DNA of 64,000 bases. It comes from Osedax frankpressi. Lineage: Eukaryota; Annelida; Polychaeta; Sabellida; Siboglinidae. Shown here piece by piece: positions 41,730-56,837 of the stretch; position 1 is the stretch's first letter, and each line of letters begins with the position of its first letter. The translations under genes and the position numbers were made by a program. Location: contig OZ038313.1 in assembly GCA_964035775.1 (NCBI GenBank), positions 39,836,084-39,900,083 of the forward strand, written 5' to 3'. The notes under the pieces were generated by a model, which saw nothing but the letters and a program-made list of their open reading frames with translations, searched no databases and was not told where the DNA came from.

Positions 41730-44065
41730 CGTGTAATTATCAATTGTAGTTATCTCATGTAGTTATTACTTTTAGTTATCATTTGTAGTTATTAATTGTA
41801 GTTATTACTTGTAGTTATCACATGTAGTTATCACTTGTATTTATCACTTGTAGTTATCAATTGTAGTTATTACTTGTAGTTATCTCATGTAGTTATTACT
41901 TGTAGTTATCTCATGTAGTTCTTACTTGTAGTTATCACATGTAGTTATCTCCTGTAGTTATTACTTGTAGTTATTACTTGTAGTTATCACATGTAGTTAT
42001 CTCATGTAGTTATCACATGTAGTTATCTCATGTAGTTAGTACTTGTAGTTATTACTTGTAGTTATCACACGTAGTTATCTCATGTAGTTATTACTTGTAG
42101 TTATCTCATGTAGTTATTACTTGTAGTTATTACTTGTAGTTATCACATGTAGTTATCACTTATATATATCATTTGTAGTTATCAATTGTAGTTATTACTT
42201 GTAGTTATCTCATGTAGTTATTACTTGTAGTTATCTCATGTAATTATTACTTGTAATTATCACATGTAGTTATCTAATGTAGTTATTACTTGTAGTTATT
42301 ACTTGTAGTTATCATATGTGTTATCTCATGTAGTTATTACTTGTAATTATCTCATGTAGTTATTACTTGTAGTTATCAATTGTAGTTATCTCTTGTAGTT
42401 ATTGCTTGTAGTTATCATTTGTAGTTATCATTTGTAGTTATCTCATGTAGTCATTACTTGTAGTTATTAATTGTAGTTATCACTTGTAGTTATTACTTGT
42501 AGTTATCACATGTAGTTATCTCCTGTAGTTATTACTTGTAGTTATTACTTGTAGTTATCACATATAGTTATCTCATGTAGTTATCACATGTAGTTATCTC
42601 ATGTAGATATTACTTGTAGTTATTACTTGTAGTTATCACATGTAGTTATCTCATGTAGTTATTACTTGTAGTTATCTCATGTAGTTATTACTTGTAGTTA
42701 TTACTTGTAGTTATCACTTGTAATTATATCTTGTAGTTATCATTTGTAGTTATTACTTGTAATATCATTTGTAGTTATTACTTGTAGATATCACTTGTAG
42801 TTATCTCATGTAGTTATCACTTGTAGATATCACTTGTAGTTATCACTTATAGTTATCACTTGTAGTTATCACTTGTAGTTATCACTTGTAGTTATCACGT
42901 GTAGTTATCAATTGTAGTTATCTCATGTAGTTATTACTTTTAGTTATCATTTGTAGTTATTAATTGTAGTTATTACTTGTAGTTATCACATGTAGTTATC
43001 ACTTGTATTTATCACTTGTAGTTATCAATTGTAGTTATTACTTGTAGTTATCTCATGTAGTTATTACTTGTAGTTATCTCATGTAGTTCTTACTTGTAGT
43101 TATCACATGTAGTTATCTCCTGTAGTTATTACTTGTAGTTATTACTTGTAGTTATCACATGTAGTTATCTCATGTAGTTATCACGTGTAGTTATCTCATG
43201 TAGTTAGTACTTGTAGTTATTACTTGTAGTTATCACACGTAGTTATCTCATGTAGTTATTACTTGTAGTTATCTCATGTAGTTATTACTTGTAGTTATTA
43301 CTTGTAGTTATCACATGTAGTTATCACTTATATATATCATTTGTAGTTATCAATTGTAGTTATTACTTGTAGTTATCTCATGTAGTTATTACTTGTAGTT
43401 ATCTCATGTAATTATTACTTGTAGTTATCACATGTAGTTATCTAATGTAGTTATTACTTGTAGTTATTACTTGTAGTTATCATATGTGTTATCTCATGTA
43501 GTTATTACTTGTAATTATCTCATGTAGTTATTACTTGTAGTTATCAATTGTAGTTATCTCTTGTAGTTATTGCTTGTAGTTATCATTTGTAGTTATCATT
43601 TGTAGTTATCTCATGTAGTCATTACTTGTAGTTATTAATTGTAGTTATCACTTGTAGTTATTACTTGTAGTTATCACATGTAGTTATCTCCTGTAGTTAT
43701 TACTTGTAGTTATTACTTGTAGTTATCACATATAGTTATCTCATGTAGTTATCACATGTAGTTATCTCATGTAGATATTACTTGTAGTTATTACTTGTAG
43801 TTATCACATGTAGTTATCTCATGTAGTTATTACTTGTAGTTATCTCATGTAGTTATTACTTGTAGTTATTACTTGTAGTTATCACTTGTAATTATATCTT
43901 GTAGTTATCATTTGTAGTTATTACTTGTAATATCATTTGTAGTTATTACTTGTAGATATCACTTGTAGTTATCTCATGTAGTTATCACTTGTAGATATCA
44001 CTTGTAGTTATCACTTATAGTTATCACTTGTAGTTATCACTTGTAGTTATCACTTGTAGTTATCA
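41730..44065. repeat. two tandem copies of a 1168-bp higher-order block
   Basis: TTCTTACTTG at 41919 and 43087, and a CACGTGTA unit followed by CAAT at 41728 and 42896, share an offset of 1168 bp. The same word order is seen at 31.8-33.0 and 34.4-35.6 kb, so this block was copied from, or to, that region before being doubled. Confidence 0.85.
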
Positions 44066-44241
44066 CTTGTAGTTATCACTTGTAGTTAATACTTGTAGTT
44101 ATCATTTGTAGTTATTACTTGTAGTTATCTCTTGTAGTTATTGCTTGTAGTTATCATTTGTAGTTATCACTTGTAGTTATATCATGTAGTTATTACTTGT
44201 AGTTATCTAATGTTGTTATCTCATGTAGTTATTACTTGTAG

Positions 44242-44475
44242 TTATCACTTGTAGTTATCACTTGTAGTTATCACTTGTAGTTATCACTTGTAGTTATCAC
44301 TTGTAGTTATCACTTGTAGTTATCACTTGTAGTTATCACTTGTAGTTATCACTTGTAGTTATCACTTGTAGTTATCACTTGTAGTTATCACTTGTAGTTA
44401 TCACTTGTAGTTATCACTTGTAGTTATCACTTGTAGTTATCACTTGTAGTTATCACTTGTAGTTATCACTTGTAG
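44242..44475. repeat. homogeneous CACT run, 18 units
   Basis: Eighteen consecutive CACT units between CTAA-CTCA-TACT and ATCA-TACT. Confidence 0.9.
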
Positions 44476-44954
44476 TTATATCATGTAGTTATTACTTGTA
44501 GTTATCACTTGTAGTTATCACTTGTAGTTATCACTTGTAGTTATCACTTGTAGTTATCACTTTTAGTTATCACTTATAGTTATCATTTGTAGTTATCACT
44601 TGTAGTTATCACTTATAGTTATCACTTATAGTTATCACTTGTAGTTATCACTTGTAGTTATCACTTGTAGTTATTACTTGTAGAATCATTTGTAGTTATT
44701 ACTTGTAGTTATCACATGTAGTTATCGCTTGTAGTTATATCATGTAGTTATTATTTGTAGAATCATTTGTAGTTATTACTTTTAGTTATCACTTGTAGTT
44801 ATTACTTGTAGATATCACTTGTAGTTATTACTTTTAGTTATCACTTGTAGTTATTACTTGTAGTTATCATTTGTAGTTATTACTTGTAGTTATTTAATGT
44901 AGTTATCACTTGTAGTTATCACTTGTAGTTATCACTTGTAGTTATCATTTGTAG

Positions 44955-45227
44955 TTATCACTTGTAGTTATCACTTGTAGTTATCACTTGTAGTTATCAC
45001 TTGTAGTTATCACTTGTAGTTATCACTTGTAGTTATCACTTGTAGTTATCACTTGTAGTTATCACTTGTAGTTATCACTTGTAGTTATCACTTGTAGTTA
45101 TCACTTGTAGTTATCACTTGTAGTTATCACTTGTAGTTATCACTTGTAGTTATCACTTGTAGTTATCACTTGTAGTTATCACTTGTAGTTATCACTTGTA
45201 GTTATCACTTGTAGTTATCACTTGTAG
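44955..45227. repeat. homogeneous CACT run, 21 units
   Basis: Twenty-one consecutive CACT units in a different context: preceded by a TTAA unit, three CACT and one CATT unit, and followed by a TTGA unit. Related shorter runs with the same flanks occur at 41.3-41.5, 49.0-49.2, 54.4-54.6 and 57.6-57.8 kb. Confidence 0.85.
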
Positions 45228-47163
45228 TTATTTGATGTAGTTATCACTTGTAGTTATCACTTGTAGTTATATCATGTAGTTATTACTTGTAGTTATCATT
45301 TGTAGTTATTACTTGTAGTTATCTCATGTAGTTATTACTTGTAGTTATCACATGTGGTTATCTCATGTAGTTATTACTTGTAGTTATTACTTGTAGTTAT
45401 CACATGTAGTTATCACTTGTATTTATCACATGTAGTTATCAATTGTAGTTGTCTCATGTAGTTATTACTTTTAGTTATCATTTGTAGTTATTACTTGTAG
45501 TTATTACTTGTAGTTATTACTTGTAGTTATCACATGTAGTTATCACTTGTATTTATCACTTGTAGTTATCAATTGTAGTTATTACTTGTAGTTATCTCAT
45601 GTAGTTATTACTTGTAGTTATCACATGTAGTTATCTCCTGTAGTTATTACTTGTAGTTATTACTTGTAGTTATCACATGTAGTTATCTCATGTAGTTATC
45701 ACATGTAGTTATCTCATATAGTTATTACTTGTAGTTATTACTTGTAGTTATCACATATAGTTATCTCATGTAGTTATCACATGTAGTTATCTCATGTAGA
45801 TATTACTTGTAGTTATTACTTGTAGTTATCACATGTAGTTATCTCATGTAGTTATTACTCTGTAGTTATCTCATGTAGTTATTACTTGTAGTTATTACTT
45901 GTAGTTATCACTTGTAATTATATCTTGTAGTTATCATTTGTAGTTATTACTTGTAATATCATTTGTAGTTATTACTTGTAGATATCACTTGTAGTTATTT
46001 CATGTAGTTATCACTTGTAGATATCACTTGTAGTTATCACTTATAGTTATCACTTGTAGTTATCACTTGTAGTTATCACTTGTAGTTATCACTTGTAGTT
46101 ATCACTTGTAGTTATCACTTGTAGTTAGTACTTGTATTTATCACTTGTAGTTATTACTTGTAGTTATCACTTGTAGTTATTACTTGTAGTTATCATTTGT
46201 AGTTATTACTTGTAGTTATCTCATGTAGTTATCACTTTTAGTTATCACATGTAGTTATTTGATGTAGTTATCACATGTAGTTATCATTTGTAGTTATTAC
46301 TTGTAGTTATCATTTGTAGTTATCACTTGTATTTATCACTTGTAGTTATCTCTTATAGTTATTGCTTGTAGTTATCATTTGTAGTTATCATTTGTAGTTA
46401 TCTCATGTAGTCATTACTTGTAGTTATTAATTGTAGTTATCACTTGTAGTTATTACTTGTAGTTATCACATGTAGTTATCTCCTGTAGTTATTACTTGTA
46501 GTTATTACTTGTAATTATCACATATAGTTATCTCATGTAGTTATCACATGTAGTTATCTCATGTAGATATTACTTGTAGTTATTACTTGTAGTTATCACA
46601 TGTAGTTATCTCATGTAGTTATTACTTGTAGTTATCTCATGTAGTTATTACTTGTAGTTATTACTTGTAGTTATCACTTGTAATTATATCTTGTAGTTAT
46701 CATTTGTAGTTATTACTTGTAATATCATTTGTAGTTATTACTTGTAGATATCACTTGTAGTTATCTCATGTAGTTATCACTTGTAGATATCACTTGTAGT
46801 TATCACTTATAGTTATCACTTGTAGTTATCACTTGTAGTTATCACTTGTAGTTATCACTTGTAGTTATCACTTGTAGTTATCACTTGTAGTTATCACTTG
46901 TAGTTAGTACTTGTATTTATCACTTGTAGTTATTACTTGTAGTTATCACTTGTAGTTAATACTTGTAGTTATCATTTGTAGTTATTACTTGTAGTTATCT
47001 CTTGTAGTTATTGCTTGTAGTTATCATTTGTAGTTATCACTTGTAGTTATCTCATGTAGTCATTACTTGTAGTTATCATTTGTAGTTATTACTTGTAGTT
47101 ATCTCATGTAGTTATTACTTGTAGTTATCTAATGTTGTTATCTCATGTAGTTATTACTTGTAG

Positions 47164-47540
47164 TTATCACTTGTAGTTATCACTTGTAGTTATCACTTGT
47201 AGTTATCACTTGTAGTTATCACTTGTAGTTATCACTTGTAGTTATCACTTGTAGTTATCACTTGTAGTTATCACTTGTAGTTATCACTTGTAGTTATCAC
47301 TTGTAGTTATCACTTGTAGTTATCACTTGTAGTTATCACTTGTAGTTATCACTTGTAGTTATCACTTGTAGTTATCACTTGTAGTTATCACTTGTAGTTA
47401 TCACTTGTAGTTATCACTTGTAGTTATCACTTGTAGTTATCACTTGTAGTTATCACTTGTAGTTATCACTTGTAGTTATCACTTGTAGTTATCACTTGTA
47501 GTTATCACTTGTAGTTATCACTTGTAGTTATCACTTGTAG
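47164..47540. repeat. homogeneous CACT run, 29 units
   Basis: Twenty-nine consecutive units of TTATCACTTGTAG (377 bp) without a visible change, between the CTAA-CTCA-TACT and ATCA-TACT flanks. Confidence 0.9.
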
Positions 47541-48162
47541 TTATATCATGTAGTTATTACTTGTAGTTATCACTTGTAGTTATCACTTGTAGTTATCACT
47601 TGTAGTTATCACTTTTAGTTATCACTTGTAGTTATCATTTGTAGTTATCACTTGTAGTTATCACTTATAGTTATCACTTATAGTTATCACTTGTAGTTAT
47701 CACTTGTAGTTATCACTTGTAGTTATTACTTGTAGAATCATTTGTAGTTATTACTTGTAGTTATCACATGTAGTTATCGCTTGTAGTTATATCATGTAGT
47801 TATTATTTGTAGAATCATTTGTAGTTATTACTTTTAGTTATCACTTGTAGTTATTACTTGTAGATATCACTTGTAGTTATTACTTTTAGTTATCACTTGT
47901 AGTTATTACTTGTAGTTATCATTTGTAGTTATTACTTGTAGTTATTTAATGTAGTTATCACTTGTAGTTATCATTTGTAGTTATTACTTGTAGTTATCTC
48001 TTGTAGTTATTGCTTGTAGTTATCATTTGTAGTTATCACTTGTAGTTATCTCATGTAGTCATTACTTGTAGTTATCATTTGTAGTTATTACTTGTAGTTA
48101 TCTCATGTAGTTATTACTTGTAGTTATCTAATGTTGTTATCTCATGTAGTTATTACTTGTAG

Positions 48163-48565
48163 TTATCACTTGTAGTTATCACTTGTAGTTATCACTTGTA
48201 GTTATCACTTGTAGTTATCACTTGTAGTTATCACTTGTAGTTATCACTTGTAGTTATCACTTGTAGTTATCACTTGTAGTTATCACTTGTAGTTATCACT
48301 TGTAGTTATCACTTGTAGTTATCACTTGTAGTTATCACTTGTAGTTATCACTTGTAGTTATCACTTGTAGTTATCACTTGTAGTTATCACTTGTAGTTAT
48401 CACTTGTAGTTATCACTTGTAGTTATCACTTGTAGTTATCACTTGTAGTTATCACTTGTAGTTATCACTTGTAGTTATCACTTGTAGTTATCACTTGTAG
48501 TTATCACTTGTAGTTATCACTTGTAGTTATCACTTGTAGTTATCACTTGTAGTTATCACTTGTAG
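48163..48565. repeat. homogeneous CACT run, 31 units
   Basis: Thirty-one consecutive identical units (403 bp), among the longest CACT runs in the window, with the same flanks as the 29-unit run about 1 kb to the left. Confidence 0.9.
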
Positions 48566-51500
48566 TTATATCATGTAGTTATTACTTGTAGTTATCACTT
48601 GTAGTTATCACTTGTAGTTATCACTTGTAGTTATCACTTTTAGTTATCACTTGTAGTTATCATTTGTAGTTATCACTTGTAGTTATCACTTATAGTTATC
48701 ACTTATAGTTATCACTTGTAGTTATCACTTGTAGTTATCACTTGTAGTTATTACTTGTAGAATCATTTGTAGTTATTACTTGTAGTTATCACATGTAGTT
48801 ATCGCTTGTAGTTATATCATGTAGTTATTATTTGTAGAATCATTTGTAGTTATTACTTTTAGTTATCACTTGTAGTTATTACTTGTAGATATCACTTGTA
48901 GTTATTACTTTTAGTTATCACTTGTAGTTATTACTTGTAGTTATCATTTGTAGTTATTACTTGTAGTTATTTAATGTAGTTATCACTTGTAGTTATCACT
49001 TGTAGTTATCATTTGTAGTTATCACTTGTAGTTATCACTTGTAGTTATCACTTGTAGTTATCACTTGTAGTTATCACTTGTAGTTATCACTTGTAGTTAT
49101 CACTTGTAGTTATCACTTGTAGTTATCACTTGTAGTTATCACTTGTAGTTATCACTTGTAGTTATCACTTGTAGTTATCACTTGTAGTTATTTGATGTAG
49201 TTATCACTTGTAGTTATCACTTGTAGTTATATCATGTAGTTATTACTTGTAGTTATCATTTGTAGTTATTACTTGTAGTTATCTCATGTAGTTATTACTT
49301 GTAGTTATCACATGTGGTTATCTCATGTAGTTATTACTTGTAGTTATTACTTGTAGTTATCACATGTAGTTATCACTTGTATTTATCACATGTAGTTATC
49401 AATTGTAGTTGTCTCATGTAGTTATTACTTTTAGTTATCATTTGTAGTTATTACTTGTAGTTATTACTTGTAGTTATTACTTGTAGTTATCACATGTAGT
49501 TATCACTTGTATTTATCACTTGTAGTTATCAATTGTAGTTATTACTTGTATTTATCTCATGTAGTTATTACTTGTAGTTATCACATGTAGTTATCTCCTG
49601 TAGTTATTACTTGTAGTTATTACTTGTAGTTATCACATGTAGTTATCTCATGTAGTTATCACATGTAGTTATCTCATATAGTTATTACTTGTAGTTATTA
49701 CTTGTAGTTATCACACGTAGTTATCTCATGTAGTTATTACTTGTAGTTATCTCATGTAGTTATTACTTGTAGTTATTACTTGTAGTTATCACATGTAGTT
49801 ATCACTTATATATATCATTTGTAGTTATCAATTGTAGTTATTACTTGTAGTTATCTCATGTAGTTATTACTTGTAGTTATCTCATGTAATAATTACTTGT
49901 AGTTATCACATGTAGTTATCTAATGTAGTTATTACTTGTAGTTATTACTTGTAGTTATCATATATGTTATCTCATGTAGTTATTACTTGTAATTATCTCA
50001 TGTAGTTATTACTTGTAGTTATCAATTGTAGTTATCACTTGTAGTTATCTCATGTAGTTATCACTTGTAGTTATCACTTGTAGTTATCACTTGTAGTTAT
50101 CACTTGTAGTTATCACTTGTAGTTATCACTTGTAGTTATCACTTGTAGTTATCACTTGTAGTTATCACTTGTAGTTATTTGATGTAGTTATCACTTATAG
50201 TTATCACTTGTAGTTATATCATGTAGTTATTACTTGTAGTTATCATTTGTAGTTATTACTTGTAGTTATCTCATGTAGTTATTACTTGTAGTTATCACAT
50301 GTGGTTATCTCATGTAGTTATTACTTGTAGTTATTACTTGTAGTTATCACATGTAGTTATCACTTGTATTTATCACATGTAGTTATCAATTGTAGTTGTC
50401 TCATGTAGTTATTACTTTTAGTTATCAATTGTAGTTATTACTTGTAGTTATCTCATGTAGTTATTACTTGTAGTTATCACATGTAGTTATCTCCTGTAGT
50501 TATTACTTGTAGTTATTACTTGTAGTTATCACATGTAGTTATCTCATGTAGTTATCACATGTAGTTATCTCATATAGTTATTACTTGTAGTTATTACTTG
50601 TAGTTATCACATATAGTTATCTCATGTAGTTATCACATGTAGTTATCTCATGTAGATATTACTTGTAGTTATTACTTGTAGTTATCACATGTAGTTATCT
50701 CATGTAGTTATTACTCTGTAGTTATCTCATGTAGTTATTACTTGTAGTTATTACTTGTAGTTATCACTTGTAATTATATCTTGTAGTTATCATTTGTAGT
50801 TATTACTTGTAATATCATTTGTAGTTATTACTTGTAGATATCACTTGTAGTTATCTCATGTAGTTATCACTTGTAGATATCACTTGTAGTTATCACTTAT
50901 AGTTATCACTTGTAGTTATCACTTGTAGTTATCACTTGTAGTTATCACTTGTAGTTATCACTTGTAGTTATCACTTGTAGTTAGTACTTGTATTTATCAC
51001 TTGTAGTTATTACTTGTAGTTATCACTTGTAGTTATTACTTGTAGTTATCATTTGTAGTTATTACTTGTAGTTATCTCATGTAGTTATCACTTGTAGTTA
51101 TCACATGTAGTTATTTGATGTAGTTATCACATGTAGTTATCATTTGTAGTTATTACTTGTAGTTATCATTTGTAGTTATCACTTGTAGTTATCACTTGTA
51201 GTTATTACTTGTAGTTATCACATGTAGTTATCTCATGTAGTTATCACATGTAGTTATCTCATGTAGATATTACTTGTAGTTATTACTTGTAGTTATCACT
51301 TGTAGATATCACTTGTAGTTATCACTTATAGTTATCACTTGTAGTTATCACTTGTAGTTATCACTTGTAGTTATCACTTGTAGTTATCACTTGTAGTTAT
51401 CACTTGTAGTTAGTACTTGTATTTATCACTTGTAGTTATTACTTGTAGTTATCACTTGTAGTTAATACTTGTAGTTATCATTTGTAGTTATTACTTGTAG

Positions 51501-54500
51501 TTATCTCTTGTAGTTATTGCTTGTAGTTATCATTTGTAGTTATCACTTGTAGTTATCTCATGTAGTCATTACTTGTAGTTATCATTTGTAGTTATTACTT
51601 GTAGTTATCTCATGTAGTTATTACTTGTAGTTATCTAATGTTGTTATCTCATGTAGTTATTACTTGTAGTTATCACTTGTAGTTATCACTTGTAGTTATC
51701 ACTTGTAGTTATCACTTGTAGTTATCACTTGTAGTTATCACTTATAGTTATCACTTGTAGTTATCACTTGTAGTTATCACTTGTAGTTATATCATGTAGT
51801 TAGTACTTGTAGTTATCACTTGTATTTATCACTTGTAGTTATCACATGTAGTTATCACTTTTAGTTATCACTTGTAGTTATCATTTGTAGTTATCACTTG
51901 TAGTTATCACTTATAGTTATCACTTATAGTTATCACTTGTAGTTATCACTTGTAGTTATCACTTGTAGTTATTACTTGTAGAATCATTTGTAGTTATTAC
52001 TTGTAGTTATCACATGTAGTTATCGCTTGTAGTTATATCATGTAGTTATTATTTGTAGAATCATTTGTAGTTATTACTTTTAGTTATCACTTGTAGTTAT
52101 TACTTGTAGATATCACTTGTAGTTATTACTTTTAGTTATCACTTGTAGTTATTACTTGTAGTTATCATTTGTAGTTATTAGTTGTAGTTATTTAATGTAG
52201 TTATCACTTGTAGTTATCACTTGTAGTTATCATTTGTAGTTATCACTTGTAGTTATCACTTGTAGTTATCACTTGTAGTTATCACTTGTAGTTATCACTT
52301 GTAGTTATCACTTGTAGTTATCACTTGTAGTTATCACTTGTAGTTATCACTTGTAGTTATCACTTGTAGTTATCACTTGTAGTTATCACTTGTAGTTATC
52401 ACTTGTAGTTATATCATGTAGTTATTACTTGTAGTTATCATTTGTAGTTATTACTTGTAGATATCTCATGTAGTTATTACTTGTAGTTATCACATGTGGT
52501 TATCTCATGTAGTTATTACTTGTAGTTATTACTTGTAGTTATCACATGTAGTTATCACTTGTATTTATCACATGTAGTTATCAATTGTAGTTGTCTCATG
52601 TAGTTATTACTTTTAGTTATCATTTGTAGTTATTACTTGTAGTTATTACTTGTAGTTATCACATGTAGTTATCACTTGTATTTATCACTTGTAGTTATCA
52701 ATTGTAGTTATTACTTGTAGTTATCTCATGTAGTTATTACTTGTAGTTATCACATGTAGTTATCTCCTGTAGTTATTACTTGTAGTTATTACTTGTAGCT
52801 ATCACATGTAGTTATCTCATGTAGTTATCACATGTAGTTATCTCATATAGTTATTACTTGTAGTTATTACTTGTAGTTATCACACGTAGTTATCTCATGT
52901 AGTTATTACTTGTAGTTATCTCATGTAGTTATTACTTGTAGTTATTACTTGTAGTTAACACATGTAGTTATCACTTATATATATCATGTGTAGTTATCAA
53001 TTGTAGTTATTACTTGTAGTTATCTCATGTAGTTATTACTTGTAGTTAGCTCATGTAATTATTACTTGTAGTTATCACATGTAGTTATCTAATGTAGTTA
53101 TTACTTGTAGTTATTACTTGTAGTTATCATATATGTTATCTCATGTAGTTATTACTTGTAATTATCTCATGAAGTTATTACTTGTAGTTATCAATTGTAG
53201 TTATCACTTGTAGTTATCTCATGTAGTTATCACTTGTAGTTATCACTTGTAGTTATCACTTGTAGTTATCACTTGTAGTTATCACTTGTAGTTATCACTT
53301 GTAGTAATTTAATGTAGTTATCACTTGTAGTTATCACTTGTAGTTATATCATGTAGTTATTACTTGTAGTTATCATTTGTAGTTATTACTTGTAGTTATC
53401 TCATGTAGTTATTACTTGTAGTTATCACATGTAGTTATCTCATGTAGTTATTACTTGTAGTTATCACTTGTAGTTATCACTTGTAGTTATTTGATGTAGT
53501 TATCACTTGTAGTTATCACTTGTAGTTATCACTTGTAGTTATCTCATGTAGTTATTACTTTTAGTTATCATTTGTAGTTATTACATGTAGTTATCTCATG
53601 TAGTTAATACTTGTAGTTATCACATATAGTTATCTCATGTAGTTATTACTTGTAGTTATCTCATGTAGTTATTACTTGTAGTTATTACTTGTAGTTATTA
53701 CTTGTAGTTATCACATGTAGTTATCACTTGTATTTATCACTTGTAGTTATCAATTGTAGTTATTACTTGTAGTTATCTCATGTAGTTATTACTTGTAGTT
53801 ATCTCATGTAGTTATTACTTGTAGTTATCACATGTAGTTATCTCCTGTAGTTATTACTTGTAATTATTACTTGTAGGTATTACTTTTAGTTATCACATGT
53901 AGATATCTCATGTAGTTATCACATGTAGTTATCTCATGTAGTTATTACTTGTAGTTATTACTTGTAGTTATCACACGTAGTTATCTCATGTAGTTATTAC
54001 TTGTAGTTATCACTTGTATTTATCACTTGTAGTTATCACTTGTAGTTATCACTTTTAGTTATCACTTGTAGTTATCATTTGTAGTTATCACTTGTAGTTA
54101 TCACTTATAGTTATCACTTATAGTTATCACTTGTAGTTATCACTTGTAGTTATCACTTGTAGTTATTACTTGTAGAATCATTTGTAGTTATTACTTGTAG
54201 TTATCACATGTAGTTATCGCTTGTAGTTATATCATGTAGTTATTATTTGTAGAATCATTTGTAGTTATTACTTTTAGTTATCACTTGTAGTTATTACTTG
54301 TAGATATCACTTGTAGTTATTACTTTTAGTTATCACTTGTAGTTATTACTTGTAGTTATCATTTGTAGTTATTAGTTGTAGTTATTTAATGTAGTTATCA
54401 CTTGTAGTTATCACTTGTAGTTATCATTTGTAGTTATCACTTGTAGTTATCACTTGTAGTTATCACTTGTAGTTATCACTTGTAGTTATCACTTGTAGTT

Positions 54501-56486
54501 ATCACTTGTAGTTATCACTTGTAGTTATCACTTGTAGTTATCACTTGTAGTTATCACTTGTAGTTATCACTTGTAGTTATCACTTGTAGTTATCACTTGT
54601 AGTTATCACTTGTAGTTATTTGATGTAGTTATCACTTGTAGTTATCACTTGTAGTTATATCATGTAGTTATTACTTGTAGTTATCATTTGTAGTTATTAC
54701 TTGTAGATATCTCATGTAGTTATTACTTGTAGTTATCACATGTGGTTATCTCATGTAGTTATTACTTGTAGTTATTACTTGTAGTTATCACATGTAGTTA
54801 TCACTTGTATTTATCACATGTAGTTATCAATTGTAGTTGTCTCATGTAGTTATTACTTTTAGTTATCATTTGTAGTTATTACTTGTAGTTATTACTTGTA
54901 GTTATCACATGTAGTTATCACTTGTATTTATCACTTGTAGTTATCAATTGTAGTTATTACTTGTAGTTATCTCATGTAGTTATTACTTGTAGTTATCACA
55001 TGTAGTTATCTCCTGTAGTTATTACTTGTAGTTATTACTTGTAGCTATCACATGTAGTTATCTCATGTAGTTATCACATGTAGTTATCTCATATAGTTAT
55101 TACTTGTAGTTATTACTTGTAGTTATCACACGTAGTTATCTCATGTAGTTATTACTTGTAGTTATCTCATGTAGTTATTACTTGTAGTTATTACTTGTAG
55201 TTATCACATGTAGTTATCACTTATATATATCATGTGTAGTTATCAATTGTAGTTATTACTTGTAGTTATCTCATGTAGTTATTACTTGTAGTTAGCTCAT
55301 GTAATTATTACTTGTAGTTATCACATGTAGTTATCTAATGTAGTTATTACTTGTAGTTATTACTTGTAGTTATCATATATGTTATCTCATGTAGTTATTA
55401 CTTGTAATTATCTCATGAAGTTATTACTTGTAGTTATCAATTGTAGTTATCACTTGTAGTTATCTCATGTAGTTATCACTTGTAGTTATCACTTGTAGTT
55501 ATCACTTGTAGTTATCACTTGTAGTTATCACTTGTAGTTATCACTTGTAGTAATTTAATGTAGTTATCACTTGTAGTTATCACTTGTAGTTATATCATGT
55601 AGTTATTACTTGTAGTTATCATTTGTAGTTATTACTTGTAGTTATCTCATGTAGTTATTACTTGTAGTTATCACATGTAGTTATCTCATGTAGTTATTAC
55701 TTGTAGTTATCACTTGTAGTTATCACTTGTAGTTATTTGATGTAGTTATCACTTGTAGTTATCACTTGTAGTTATCACTTGTAGTTATCTCATGTAGTTA
55801 TTACTTTTAGTTATCATTTGTAGTTATTACATGTAGTTATCTCATGTAGTTAATACTTGTAGTTATCACATATAGTTATCTCATGTAGTTATTACTTGTA
55901 GTTATCTCATGTAGTTATTACTTGTAGTTATTACTTGTAGTTATTACTTGTAGTTATCACATGTAGTTATCACTTGTATTTATCACTTGTAGTTATCAAT
56001 TGTAGTTATTACTTGTAGTTATCTCATGTAGTTATTACTTGTAGTTATCTCATGTAGTTATTACTTGTAGTTATCACATGTAGTTATCTCCTGTAGTTAT
56101 TACTTGTAATTATTACTTGTAGGTATTACTTTTAGTTATCACATGTAGATATCTCATGTAGTTATCACATGTAGTTATCTCATGTAGTTATTACTTGTAG
56201 TTATTACTTGTAGTTATCACACGTAGTTATCTCATGTAGTTATTACTTGTAGTTATCTCATGTAGTTATTACTTGTAGTTATTACTTGTAGTTATCACAT
56301 GTAGTTATCACTTATATATATCATTTGTAGTTATCAATTGTAGTTATTACTTGTAGTTATCTCATGTAGTTATTACTTGTAGTTATCTCATGTAGTTATT
56401 ACTTGTAGTTATCACATGTAGTTATCTAATGTAGTTATTACTTGTAGTTATTACTTGTAGTTATCACATGTAGTTATCTCATGTAG

Positions 56487-56837
56487 TTATCACTTGTAGT
56501 TATCACTTGTAGTTATCACTTGTAGTTATCACTTGTAGTTATCACTTGTAGTTATCACTTGTAGTTATCACTTGTAGTTATCACTTGTAGTTATCACTTG
56601 TAGTTATCACTTGTAGTTATCACTTGTAGTTATCACTTGTAGTTATCACTTGTAGTTATCACTTGTAGTTATCACTTGTAGTTATCACTTGTAGTTATCA
56701 CTTGTAGTTATCACTTGTAGTTATCACTTGTAGTTATCACTTGTAGTTATCACTTGTAGTTATCACTTGTAGTTATCACTTGTAGTTATCACTTGTAGTT
56801 ATCACTTGTAGTTATCACTTGTAGTTATCACTTGTAG
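56487..56837. repeat. homogeneous CACT run, 27 units
   Basis: Twenty-seven consecutive CACT units (351 bp) between a CTCA unit on the left and the CTCT-TGCT-CATT word series on the right. Confidence 0.9.

Larger units (their letters stand above)
47129..49160. repeat. two tandem copies of a 1.0-kb higher-order block
   Basis: CTAATGTTG markers at 47129 and 48128 are 999 bp apart; past the CACT runs the offset is about 1025 bp because the second run has two more units (31 against 29). Both copies continue through the paired AATCATTTG units to a TTAA unit. Confidence 0.85.
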
